This document shows, piece after piece, positions 1 to 10,768 of a stretch of DNA of 64,000 nucleotides (position 1 is the first letter of the stretch; each line of letters opens with the position of its first letter). The notes below the pieces were generated by a model. The model ran no database searches, was not told where the DNA came from, and worked only from the letters and a program-made list of their open reading frames with translations. Location of the stretch: positions 186,001-250,000 of the forward strand of contig JALMLS010000062.1 of NCBI GenBank assembly GCA_038496445.1, given 5' to 3'. The stretch is from Trichosphaerium sp. ATCC 40318. Its lineage: Eukaryota > Discosea > Flabellinia > Trichosidae. The translations under genes were made by a program, and so were the position numbers.

Positions 1-377
1 ATTTGCTTTGTTAAAATGATGTACCTCTCGCTATAAACTCTAGAAACGCTACTTCTTCGCCTTGTAGGTAGTCAAACGCAAATGGAGCAAATACCTCGTC
101 TATCGGCATATTTGCTATAAGGCTCTGTTGAGGTGTAAGTAGCACTCTACGGGCTTATAAAGTACTTGATGCTGTGGGACACGCCAAGAAATATTGCTAT
201 CGTCCAAATATTGCTGGAAATCACTATAATAGGCAGTGTTGCCTAGGGTAAAGGTGCCTCTTTTACAATTTGAGAATAGCTCTCTGTAACTTTTATTGGG
301 TACCTCGTGTTAGTGTAGACAACGACACCTCCCGCAATAAGATAAAACCAAAATAGAACCAAAAGAAGAGCGTTCAT
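1..377 (-). CDS. Surface protein family copy A, 5' part (cut by window edge)
   Basis: First exons of the repeated surface-protein family; the rest lies beyond the left edge. The start at 377 gives a hydrophobic signal peptide beginning MNALLLVLFWFYLIAGG and ending in the family's short VVVY motif before a GTACC donor. Further left is the exon with the MPIDE and FLEF motifs. About 130 bases at the left edge, intron included, almost repeat the matching part of copy B near 2421, so A and B look like a recent duplication or are kept alike by conversion. Function is unknown. Membership follows from exon order and motifs shared with copies B-F. Confidence 0.6.
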
Positions 378-1045
378 GACAGCGTTTGGTAGATATTTTA
401 AAAACGTGCACAACTCACAGCGACTTTGTAGAAAAACATATTGCTTTTTTATCTGTACTACACACGTGGTTATTAATAATAGGGCGAGAAAACGATATAA
501 AAATCGATTTGTACACGAACTGATCATTTCTCAATAGTATCACCTATTTAATGTTTACTTTACAGGCAATTGCGGGTCATGAAGATAAAAAACTGTTTTA
601 TTAAATAGTCCAAAAAGGAGTAATAAAAAAGATTGGTGTTAGTGTATGTGATTAAAACTACAGAGATAGTACACCTGAGTTATCTAAAGTACGTTTATGC
701 TTTTTTTTGACACATACGTGAGAGATAAATTCAGTTGAGATATTTTTATTTTTTCCATCTTTGTAGTGGTTTTGTAAAATTACCTATTCGTTCGTTTATC
801 ACATCCTATGAGCAATACGAGGGAAATTGACAACTATGAAAGGGACGAAAAAAACCGTTTCTTCTACATAGATACATGTATGTAGGTTTATACTAGGATC
901 CATTGGAGTCTCAACATGTTTAGTCATAATGTTGTCACACTTGTTTTAGAGGATTGTGTACTGAGATTACAATGTCCAAGTTTTGACTGAACTGTTTCAA
1001 GCAACACGCAGCATTGAAAACGATATATATTTTTTACAATCATTG
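378..1045. other. Intergenic, copy A to copy B
   Basis: AT-rich sequence between two same-strand family copies. It should hold the promoter of copy A (upstream of 377) and the 3' end of copy B. I see no coding exon. A CACGTG site lies near 463, about 90 bases upstream of the copy A start. Confidence 0.5.
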
Positions 1046-2808
1046 TTATGGCTTGGGAGGTTCTGGTATTACTTTACCGCGCGGCCTTACAGCACTCTTA
1101 GACAAAAGTTAGTACAAAGGAAAATGGCAAGAAAATTGTGAGAAAACGAACCCAAGAGGCAAATGGAAATACACGGTCGCGTATTGGTTTTACAAAAACG
1201 ACAAGAACTATTACTGTGAACACAACGATTGTAAGAACAATGGGTACTGATATAACCAATGCCATTGGAAATGAAGCAGAGTTACAAACGTCTGATACAC
1301 TAAATACCACAGACAACTCTCCGCCATTGTTCTCTTGCGATTGAGAAATATGTCGGCAGTCATTATCGTCAAACGGTATATCCACATCAACCTTGAAATC
1401 CTCGTCACAAAGAGTGTTGTTTACTGTCAAGAAGTGTATCTTTGTATAGCCAACGTCCGGTTCTTTTTTAAACTCGATTGTGATGTTTGTGGAGACCATA
1501 CAACCTGCGAACTACATTAGAACTAATAGAGCTTATCAAAAAAAACTGGGACTCACCATAAATTGTGACTACAGGTACGTGCTCTGTAGTGTTATGTTGT
1601 ACCAACACAATATGAGGCCCATCAAGTGATACTAAAACTACGTCTTCAAAAATAAAAAGGCGACCTACATTAAAGTGAGTTATCTCCCGCAACGTTTCTA
1701 TTACCATCAACACAAATCGCTTGTGTTGGTATGTCTCCACAACTACTTGTAGGTGGTACAGTCGTAGGCACAGATGTTGGAGGAATAGGTGTAGGTAATG
1801 TTGACGGATGGATTGGTGTTGGAGGAATAGATGTAGGTGGCAGTGTTGATGGCGGTATAGGGTCAAGTCGTTTAAGCATATTTTCAACAAAGATCCCATC
1901 TGCAAGAGTAAAATGGCTGTTTCGTAGAAATCCTAGATCTCCAAGAGCAATAAAAGATCCCAATCCTAAATATTTAGACGATAAATGAAATTGTTTACTT
2001 TTTAAAACCTTACCGTAAGTGACTTCAATAATAACATTGTAAGTTTGGCTGTTATATTGTAGTGTGCCAAGTACGCTTACATCGGATTGCTTTGGAATGA
2101 AGTACCCAAACTTATTTTTAAAGTAAATTGGTGGTGTAGTAGACACTCTCTAAATAAGATTTTATTGTAGTGTTTATACTTGTACTGTACATGAAATACG
2201 TTTTCGTTTTTGGGATCCACAATCCCAAATCCAAACATATCTGCAGAGAAGATTGTAAGATAAAACCAAAAAATATATGAGCTGAAATACAGAACAATCA
2301 CGTGATTGATGGAAACTTATTCTTTTCCAAAAAGATGTTTACCGAAAGTATTACAGAGTGTACTAATGAGCTCACAAGCAATAATAGCTTTTCCACCTAA
2401 ATCGTGCTGTAAAAAACTTAATTTGCTTTGTTAAAATGATGTACCTCTCGCTATAAACTCCAGAAACGCTACTTCTTCTCCTTGTAGGTAGTCAAACGCA
2501 AATGGAGCAAATACCTCGTCTATTGGCATATTTGCTGTAATATACTTGCGGTTGTATAAGCGACGTGGTATGGTACTAAAACAGACCTGATTCTGCGGTA
2601 CACGCCAAGAAACACCGGTATTATCCAAATATTGTTGGAAATCACTATAATAGGCAGGGTTGCCTAGAGTCCACGTGCCCCTTCGTACAAGTTAAAAATT
2701 AGCTTGAAAAGTTTTTTCTGGTATGTTGTGGTGCCTTATATTATTGTACACGACGATACTGCCTGACACAAGATGAACGCCAACGAAAAAAAAAAAGAGA
2801 GCGTTCAT
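1046..2808 (-). CDS. Surface protein family copy B, type I membrane protein
   Basis: Complete multi-exon copy. In order: signal peptide (start at 2808); an exon with TLGN and SWRVP; an exon with ITANMPIDE and FLEFIARG; a GGKA exon with two Cys; a MFGFG exon; a STPP...FGYF exon; an exon opening GLGSFIALGD that carries a Pro/Thr-rich stalk and a Cys pair; an IVLVQHNTT exon; and an exon with NITIEF, TKIHFLTVN, VSDVC and a transmembrane helix. The cytoplasmic tail continues into a last exon giving SAVRPRGKVIPEPPKP and a stop at 1046. Intron 1 (2681-2734) starts with GC, not GT. Asn-x-Thr sequons suggest N-glycosylation. I do not recognise the family. A cell-surface receptor or adhesion role is inferred from the layout only. 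Confidence 0.6.
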
Positions 2809-3577
2809 AACACGTGTTTGAAGCGAGAAACCAGCGAACCTAAACCAACGTTCACAGTGCACACCTACTGTAAATTTTGTTTTTAGCACCAACACAAAAT
2901 AGGATATGCTCAGCAAAGATGCTTATTTGTTCGCAAGTCCGTTATCAGCTAAGATGAAAGTACCATGTGATATACAATCTTTTGTGTGCTTTCAGCACAG
3001 TTGCCAGAAATGGGGAAATTTTATTTTTTTTTACCAAGTCTGGTTTTTGTTATCACGTGCGACTAAAAACTCGTATCTTACTTTGAAGTATACTACAAAT
3101 GCGAAGATACAATGATTCATTGCGTTTATACTATTCACATGCTTAATGGATAATGGCTTATCTCTAGTACACATTTTCACGATGGGAGACAGCTGGAGAA
3201 ATATGTAACTTTTGTATTTGGGAGAGTGTAGGAGAGTATTGTTATTCTCACGATGAGCACGATACACGCAACGGAACTTGTAACTACCGCTGGTAAACCC
3301 TTTTTTGACAGTTGTAGTACTAAATAGCCTTTTGTAGATCGTTCGAAAGCGAGTGACGATGCCCTCGACATTCCAAGCGATATTGAGATGCGTACAGGTA
3401 TTAGCAAAACAAATATTTACCGAGACTCCAATCGCGTTTAATAGATGCGGGTGATGATATTGACTCGGACGTAACTCTTCAAAGGAGAGTCTACGGATTT
3501 ATACTTATACTGGTTGTCAGAGTGATCTGGACATGTATTATCCCTGCTATGCTTGTAGTACGCGCTTTTCAACCACG
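2809..3577. other. Intergenic, no supported gene
   Basis: Short open stretches on both strands lack family similarity or convincing splice structure. It includes the upstream region of copy B, with CACGTG at about 2811 and 3054. Confidence 0.4.
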
Positions 3578-3802
3578 TTATTTTTTTAGACGTGCGAGTC
3601 TGTGTATGTTATTTTCCGCAAAGTCACGTGACTTCTGTTTTTTTTTCAACATGCGTTTTTTTAAATGAAGTGTTGCGTCAATTTTCTCTGTGGTGTGTAA
3701 CTTTTCCTCAAAGGGCTTCTTACTCACTGGTGTGACGGAAGTTTTCGACAGTTCTGACAGTTCCGGTGAGGATGAAGTTTTTGGAATGGTAGGGTGTTCC
3801 AC
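3578..3802 (-). CDS. Possible small basic protein
   Basis: A 74-codon ATG-started frame, Ser/Thr/Pro-rich at the N-terminus and strongly Lys/Arg-rich at the C-terminus (KKRMLKKKQKSRD). It starts 40 bases from the divergent membrane-protein gene at 3843. I recognise no domain. The frame contains a CACGTG followed by an A-run, a combination more typical of introns here, so it could equally be partly non-coding. Confidence 0.22.
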   Translation of the reverse strand: MEHPTIPKTSSSPELSELSKTSVTPVSKKPFEEKLHTTEKIDATLHLKKRMLKKKQKSRDFAENNIHRLARLKK

Positions 3803-3842
3803 AAAGATAATTACTTGTTGATTTTAATTTTCCTTCTATTAG

Positions 3843-4184
3843 ATGATTGGTTTACTTGTTTTAATGTTCCTGTTCAGTGGTTTAAAAATAGTAGTTTGTG
3901 TCTTTGGCATCATACAGAGGAGCTATTTTGATATATTATCTGCTTTGATACAATCGCTATATGTCCTGCAATTCATTGTCATAGCGCCTCTAGTTTTTAT
4001 GCTAGTATTGTTTGTTATATTTCACGTTCAAAGAGCTTTGTTTGTTATGATGTACATAGTCTTTACTCTACACTTAATTTCAGCAGTAGCTGAATACGTA
4101 TTTATCCTGGTCTTGCAAAATCATAGTAGAAAAGGGTGTTTCTGTTGTGGAGGAAAGTGCTGTTGTTGTGGAAAAAAATAAACT
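3843..4184 (+). CDS. Small multi-pass membrane protein with Cys-rich tail
   Basis: Single-exon frame of 112 residues. Hydrophobic segments at about 2-20, 30-64 and 67-93 suggest three or four membrane helices. The last 15 residues are dense in cysteine (CFCCGG then CCCCG), suitable for palmitoylation or metal binding at a cytoplasmic tail; that role is inference. The ATG directly follows ATTAG, so it may begin just after a 5'UTR intron. Not recognised. Confidence 0.5.
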
Positions 4185-4730
4185 ATACTGTACAACTAAT
4201 TTGTATTGTTAACAACTTAAGTAGCATTACCTTGTTTTTCTTCGGCCTTCAATTTGTCAATTAACATACGTAAAAACAAATTGCCACATTATGTACATAT
4301 AACAGCGGTTAGAAAGGTCTGCCGCAATGGAACAGTTTTTGTTGAGCTGTTGAAAAGTTCTTGATAGTCGGTCGTGTTGATCTGTACAAAAAAGCACCTC
4401 AAACTCAACGCCACCAATACTCGCTTCCTTAAGCCAAATTAATTCGAACAAAAATACGTATTTGTATCCACTCCACAGCGATAATCCTTAAAGACAAATT
4501 CAATTTTTTTAATTTATTTTTCTTCCTACATCCTGTTCTCGAATCCGTTCCTGCTATCGGGTTATAATTATCGCGCCCCGTTTTAGTACACCCATAGCAT
4601 TCTATGCAACACAGCTATACATACGGGGAACGAGGAGCTGTGAAATGAATGTCCTTTTCAATGAAAACTTAAGCACACACGCCAGAAAGTTCAACTTACT
4701 CTTCATACGAAATTTGCTCCCGGCTTGCGA
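4185..4730. other. Intergenic, no supported gene
   Basis: AT-rich spacer before the GHL15-like gene. No convincing exon, tRNA or repeat seen. Confidence 0.4.
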
Positions 4731-6069
4731 ATGATAAAGCTACTAGTATTCGTACTCTCAGTCGTATTGGCGATAGACGCTGCAGAATATCCAACTGTAC
4801 AGCGACCACCAATGTTTTCATTCAAAACGTTACCTGTATTTGCCCACGTGACCAAAGAGGCACCTTTTAACGCAACAGACCTTGATTTGCTTTCAAAATT
4901 TCAGATAGTACAATTCGATAAAGGCCAAGGCTTGAGTTTAGGAGGTAGCCAAGAGGACCGTTTTATTGCGGCTTCAAAACAGATAAAAGAAAAAAATCCA
5001 AAAATATTCACTCTCATGTACGCAAGCTGCTATCTAAAATGACGAGTCTAACTATAATATCATTAAAGGTACTATAACTCAGTCATCAACTTTCCAGAGT
5101 TTGGTCTGCTTAACATAACACGTGGGCGTTCTGATTTGCTTGTATCTTATCCAAACGGAAGTATCTTACCTTTTCCTTCGCATATGAAAGGACTGACAAC
5201 GTTTGATTTGAGCAAACCAGCTATGCGTAAGCTTCTTATTGATGACTGCTTGAATGGTATAAAAGAGGTACGTTGTGATAGGTTTTTTAGAAGCGAAGGT
5301 TAGGTTGTTTAAAGTTGATATTTTTTTAAGGGATTTGATGGATGTTTCTTTGATAGAGCCAACTGGGCAAAGCAGCTCTATGTAAGGAAAGCAATACCCA
5401 CAGGATGGACAGCAGAAATGATCCTTAGTCTTGCTGAAGGAGGTGTAACGCTTCTAAAAGAGGTTCAAGGCAATGTCACAGAAGACAATATTGTTTTGGC
5501 AAAAGAAACAACTGTGATTGTAGCAGAAGACTGGCACTACGCTAATGCGATGATGTTATCGGATGCATTCTGTACTAAACACGTAAGCGAATCATTGTAC
5601 AATCCAGATCAATGCGTCATGGATATAACAGCAGCTCAAGGCGCAGCTAAAAGGTAAGGTGAACCAAACTTGTGCCAAAAAAACAAAATGGGTTTTATTT
5701 AAGACATGTCCACGTGTTTGCACATGGCGATTGTTGGGGTTGTTTCGGAATAATTGTTTGTTTAGAGGTCAGTTGACTCAAATTCACATACTTGGACGAA
5801 GTCAAGACGACTTTGAGTTCGGACTTGCAGCATACCTCGTTTCAATGGGAAAGCTGTCATACTTTTCTTATCAAACTAAAGGCAATGCTTGGACTCTTGC
5901 TGGGTTATCTTGGCATAAGGAATACGATTACGACCTCGGTGAACCAAAAGGTGATGCTGTTAAGAACGGTTACATCTACACAAGATCATTTGCTTCTGGC
6001 ACAACTGTTTGGGTTGACGTCAAGAATCGAAATACAACAATCACATGGGGCAACTCAATGAGTGTTTGA
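4731..6069 (+). CDS. Secreted GHL15-like putative glycoside hydrolase, frame broken
   Basis: Starts with a signal peptide (MIKLLVFVLSVVLAIDAAE). The body resembles hypothetical TIM-barrel glycoside hydrolases of the GHL15 type: FAHVTK near the N-terminus, strand motifs FQIVQFDK and IFTLMYAS, then GFDGCFFDRANW, VIVAEDW, an internal FGLAAYLVSMGKLSYFSY, and the usual ending with LGEPKGDA, YTRSF and VWVDV. Three introns fit (about 5068-5096, 5269-5330 and 5656-5766). The coding frame is lost at an A-run at 5036-5039: one A fewer would join YL to NDESNY. This is a sequencing error or early decay. Substrate is unknown; secretion is predicted from the signal peptide. Confidence 0.6.
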
Positions 6070-6392
6070 CTTTACAATAAAAAAGTCTATTCAAAGACAT
6101 CTACAGTATTGCCTAAATTGTTTTTCTGCGAGATTTGTCATAAGAGCCATTGATATGTTGAGTTTATTGTACAAAAAAACTAAAGGATGTTATAACATAG
6201 CAACGTTTGTAGTCACTTGCAGCGCTTCTTTTCAACACATGCGTAGTTATCAAACCACTGTGGTTTGTAGTGCAGTCATCTAAGCTTAGCTCAGCGTGTT
6301 ATACCTCGAGAAGCTAATAAGAGAATACAGTTTTATTAAATGACCTTTCTACAGCGTTTTTTTAGTTCGTCACATTTACTTGTGAAAGTGAC
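6070..6392. other. Intergenic between convergent genes
   Basis: 3' flanks of the hydrolase gene (plus) and of surface copy C (minus). AT-rich; no gene seen. Confidence 0.45.
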
Positions 6393-8186
6393 TCATGACA
6401 TAGGGACTTCGGACATTGCTTGCTTTCTGCGCTTTGCTACTAGAGCAGTCTAATCAAATAATTAGTTTAGCTATTAGGTAATTTTCTGAATGTAAAAAAG
6501 AGTGAAGACGAACCCGTGAAGCAAATGGAAATACACGCTCGCGTATTGGTCGAACTAATGCGACAACAAGTACTATCACCAACACAATGATTGCAACAAT
6601 GGGTAGTGATATAGCAATTGCCAATGGGAACGAGTTGGATTGACAAACGTCTGATACACTGAGTACAACAGATAACTTGCCATCATCGTTCTCTTGCGAG
6701 TATGAAACACTTCGACAGTCATTATCGCCAAACGGCACATCCACATCAACCTCGAAATCCTCTTCACAAAGAGTGTCGTTTACTGTCAGGAAGTGTATCT
6801 TTGTATTACCAACTTCCAGTTCTTTATTAAGATCGATAGTGATATTTTTAGAGACCATACAACCTGTAAGTGGCAACGTCAGAACACCCAATAATGCTAT
6901 TAAAGGTACATAGAAGAAACTGCGAAAAAAATATGTTGCAACTTACCTCCAATTGTGAGTACAGGAATATCACCTGTGGTGTTGTTTTGTACTAACACGA
7001 TCGGTGCTCCTGTCAGTGAAACAACAGTAGTATCTTGTATTATCACAAAACGACCTAAAGTTGAAGTGAGTATCGAGGATCTTTTCATACTATTGTACCA
7101 TCAACACAAATCACTTGTATTAGTGTGTTTCCACAACTACTTGGTGGCGGCGTTGGTGACATTGCTGGTGGTATTCGTGTTGTGGGAGCAATTGTAGATG
7201 GAGGAACAGTTGTTGGTGGAACAGTTGTGGGAGGTACAGTCGTTGGTGGAATCGGTTCTAGTCGTTCAAGCATACTTGTTATGAATACACTATTTTTCTC
7301 ATTGAAATTATCGTCCCTCAGAAACCCATGATCTCCAAGAGCAATGAAAGAACCCAATCCTATTTTCGTAAGTACGGCCAAAGATACGGCAACTTACCAT
7401 GAGTTACCTCAACGATAACATTGTAATTAGTGCCTTCATATGTCAGTGTTCCAAGTACTTCTACATTGAAACCAGGCGTAGGTATAGGTATAAAATAGCC
7501 AAACTTGTTTATAAACGTAGCCGGTGGTGTGGAAATTACATTCTACATCAGTTAGTTTGCGTTTATCTACCATAGTGTACAGTTGTTCCAGTCAGTGAAA
7601 CTATGTCAAATTGCAAGAAACCTATCATAAATTAATACCGCTCTGGAAAGAATCCAAAAATAAAACACGTGATTTTTAATTTTGCATCAACTGTATAAAG
7701 TCATTACCAAAAGTGCTACAGAGTCCCAACTCCACTGCCTCACAAGCCAGAAGAGCTTTTCCTCCTAGATTAGTGATTAGAAAGTTATTGAATTGGTACG
7801 AAATGATGTACCTCTTGCGATAAACTCTAGAAACTGTATTCGTTCCTCTGCTCTGTGCTCAAAACCAAAAGGAGCGAATAACTCGTCTATCGGCATATTG
7901 GCTGTTATAGACTGTTGAAGTATGTTAGTAATACGTAAGAGCTTGATAATAGTACTTGAGTGGCCGGTATTCGCCAAGGAATATTGTTGTTATCCAAATA
8001 CTCTTGAAAACCTTCGTAGAAGCCTACGGACGACATATCATTGTTGCCTAGAGTAAAGTCGCCCCTTTACAAGTTTGAAAAAGATTTGTCAAGTTTTCGG
8101 TACCTTTGCGTGTCATAAACGACAATGCTATCAGATACAAACACCAAACCAAGGCAAAAGATAGTCAAAAGGAAAAGATCTTTCAT
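6393..8186 (-). CDS. Surface protein family copy C, type I membrane protein
   Basis: Complete copy starting at 8186 with signal peptide MKDLFLLTIFCLGLVF. Exons follow family order: RGDFTLGNN and NIPWR; SITANMPIDELFAPF and FLEFIARG; GGKALLACE; FINKFGYF; LGSFIALGDHGFLRDDNF with a stalk of repeated PPTTV units; RFVIIQDTTVVSLTG; then the NTKIHFLTVN/VSDVC exon and transmembrane helix. Paralogue comparison fixes the introns, including one of 38 nt near 7364-7401. The tail joins a last exon giving TALVAKRRKQAMSEVPMS and a stop at 6393. No frame break seen. It lies head to head with copy D, 787 bases apart. Family function unknown. Confidence 0.62.
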
Positions 8187-8435
8187 CGCACGTTGTTAAA
8201 GCTGGAAATGTCGAAAGAACAATACACCTAATTGTTAAAGCGTGATCTCCCTGGAGGTACTAAATTAGCACGTTTGTTGGAGATTAAGTGAGAATATATC
8301 GGCATTTTTTTTTTGAGAGTTACTAAAAATGGTACCGTAATAAAAAAAATTCGTGATTTGAGAATGTTAACACGTGATAGAATATAAGAGCATTCAGGTG
8401 TTGAATTGTAGAAGTTTTACAAAAACTCACTTGAA

Positions 8436-8693
8436 ATGAGCACATCGTTTAATATTTGGTGGGCGCCAGCTGTTTTTTTGAGCGTAGACACTGTTGGGCT
8501 ACATTACTAAATTCTGTTTCTCTGTCAGCTTTCGGAAGACACTAGAGATTTAGTCACAGAACCAGGAGCAGGTGTGGCAGGCTCGCAATCGCAGCAAGAG
8601 TATTCAGCTGTTGTTTTGGTTATAATACCGCTATCACAGCCAAGATCCATCTCAGTTACAGGTAATTTGACAGCCACCACAGTCAGCAACTAA
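8436..8693 (+). CDS. Possible small two-exon gene between copies C and D
   Basis: ATG at 8436 opens MSTSFNIWWAPAVFLS. A GTAGAC...CAG intron (about 8484-8528) keeps the frame into LSEDTRDLVTEPGAGVAG and on to a TAA at 8691. The result is about 70 residues with no recognised domain. It sits between two divergent surface genes, so it may be chance coding inside their shared promoter. Confidence 0.22.
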
Positions 8694-8972
8694 AGGAAAA
8701 CCCAAGGCAACACATTGACTTGAGTATAGTAGTGTTTTGGTCAATCCACGTGGTATATAGAACATTTTATTGTGAACTCCGCACAACAACTAAAAAACGA
8801 TATACAACGACGCAACATATAAGGCTAGTAGCTACAGTAACACAGAAGTATTTCTACAAGGAAGTGAGTCCGGAACATTCAAGTGCACTAAGATTCTAAT
8901 TCAACAGTCAAGATGGCTGTGCACTGTGAACGGGTGTTTATTGTTCTCGTTGTCCAACTTATGTAACACGCG

Positions 8973-10768
8973 ATGAAAACTCTTGTACTTTTAGTTCTGT
9001 TTGTCCTTTGTTTTGTATCATACAGTATTGTAGTCTATGACACGGAAAGGTACCAAAAACTAGACAAGTCTTTTTAAAACTCGTAAAGGGGCGAGTTTAC
9101 TCTAGGCAACAATGATATGCCATCTGTAGACAACACAGGTTTGTACGGCGATTTTCAAGAGTATTTGGATAACAACAATATTCCTTGGCGAATACCGGCC
9201 ACTCAAGTACTAGTATCATAAGGTCTCACGCATTGCTAACACAATTCAACAGTCTATAACAGCCAATATGCCGATAGATGAGTTATTTGCTCCTTTTGGC
9301 TTTGAGCACAGAGTAGAGGAACAAGCACCGTTCCTTGAGTTTATCGCAAGAGGTAGATCCATTTCGTACCAATTCAAAGACTTGGTAATCGCTTTTAGGA
9401 GGAAAAGCTCTTCTGGCTTGTGAGTCAGAGGAGTTTGGGCTCTGTAGCACTTTTGGTAACGTTAACGGTTTTAAAAAAGTTGTAATCAAAATCGAAATCA
9501 CGTGTTTTGCACTGTCCACTATTTCTCTGTCTCAATTTAGAATAAGTTGTAAAAGTTTATTTTACTACAGGTTTCTTGCAATTTGACATAGTTTCACTGA
9601 TTGGAACAACTGTACACTATGGTAGATAAACGCAAACTAACTGATGTAGAATGTGATTTCCACTCCACCTGCTACTTTTATAAACAAGTTTGGCTATTTT
9701 ATACCTGTGCCTATGCCTGGTTTCAATGTAGAAGTACTTGGAACACTGACATATGAAGGCACTAATTACAATGTCATCGTTGAGGTAACTCATGGTAAGT
9801 TGTCGTAAATCCGTAGTCACTTACAAAAATTAGGATTGGGTTCTTTCATTGCTCTTGGAGATCATGGGTTTCTGAGGGACGATAATTTCAATGAGAAAAA
9901 TAGTGTATTCATAACAAGTATGCTTGAACGACTAGAACCGATTCCACCAACGACTGTACCTCCCACAACTGTTCCACCAACAACTGCTCCTCCATCTACG
10001 ATTTCTCCCACAACGAGAATACCACCAGCAATGTCACCAACACCACCACCAAGTAGTTGTGGAAACACACTAATACAAGTGATTTGTGTTGATGGTACAA
10101 TAGTATGAAAAGGTCCTCGATACTCACTTCAACTTTAGGTCGTTTTGTGATAATACAAGATACTACTGTACTTTCACTGACAGGAACACCGATCGTATTA
10201 GTACAAAACAACACCACAGGTGATATTCCTGTACTCACAATTGGAGGTAAGTTGCAACATATTTTTTTCGCAGTTTCTTTCTATGTACCTTTGTAGCATT
10301 TTTGGGTGTTCTGACGTTGCCACTTACAGGTTGTATGGTCTCTAAAAATATCACTATCGATCTTAATAAAGAACTGGAAGTTGGTAATACAAAGATTCAC
10401 TTCTTGACAGTAAAACGACACTCTTTGTGAAGAGGATTTCGAGGTTGATGTGGATGTGCCGTTTGACGATAATGACTGTCAAACTGTCTCATACTCACAA
10501 AAGAACGATGATGGCAAGTTATCTCTTGTATTCAGCGTATCAGATGTTTGTCAATCCGCGTCATTCCCATTGGCTGTTGCTATATCATTACCAATTATTG
10601 TTACTATCGTTGTATTGGTAGTACTTATTATTATCTTGTTAAAACGTGGAAAGTTTCCGTCACTTGACAGGTTCGTTTTCTTGTGATTTTTTTCCAATTA
10701 CAATGATAGCCCATTTACGTTCTTATTATAGAGTAATGAAAGACTACCAAACAGAGACTAATCAATGA
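8973..10768 (+). pseudogene. Surface protein family copy D, frame broken by one base
   Basis: Close paralogue of copy C in inverted orientation, with signal peptide MKTLVLLVLFVLCFVSYS and all family exons, including a PPTT stalk and VSDVC plus transmembrane exon, and a last exon ending VMKDYQTETNQ. An A-run at 10412-10415 has four A where other copies have three (GTAAAACGAC against GTAAACGAC), shifting the frame inside the conserved ectodomain before the membrane helix. As read, the protein stops a few codons later and would be secreted or lost. Everything else looks intact, so this is a very young pseudogene or a base-call error. Confidence 0.6.

Noticed and set aside
7125-7331. Gly/Val-rich frames opposite the Pro/Thr stalks (also at 9862, 18439, 35506)
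   Set aside because: They are antisense readings of the PPTT repeats in the surface genes.
5030-10420. Programmed +1 frameshifting at A-runs
   Set aside because: The copy D site has no stop or slippery context and paralogues need no shift. Base-call error or decay is simpler.
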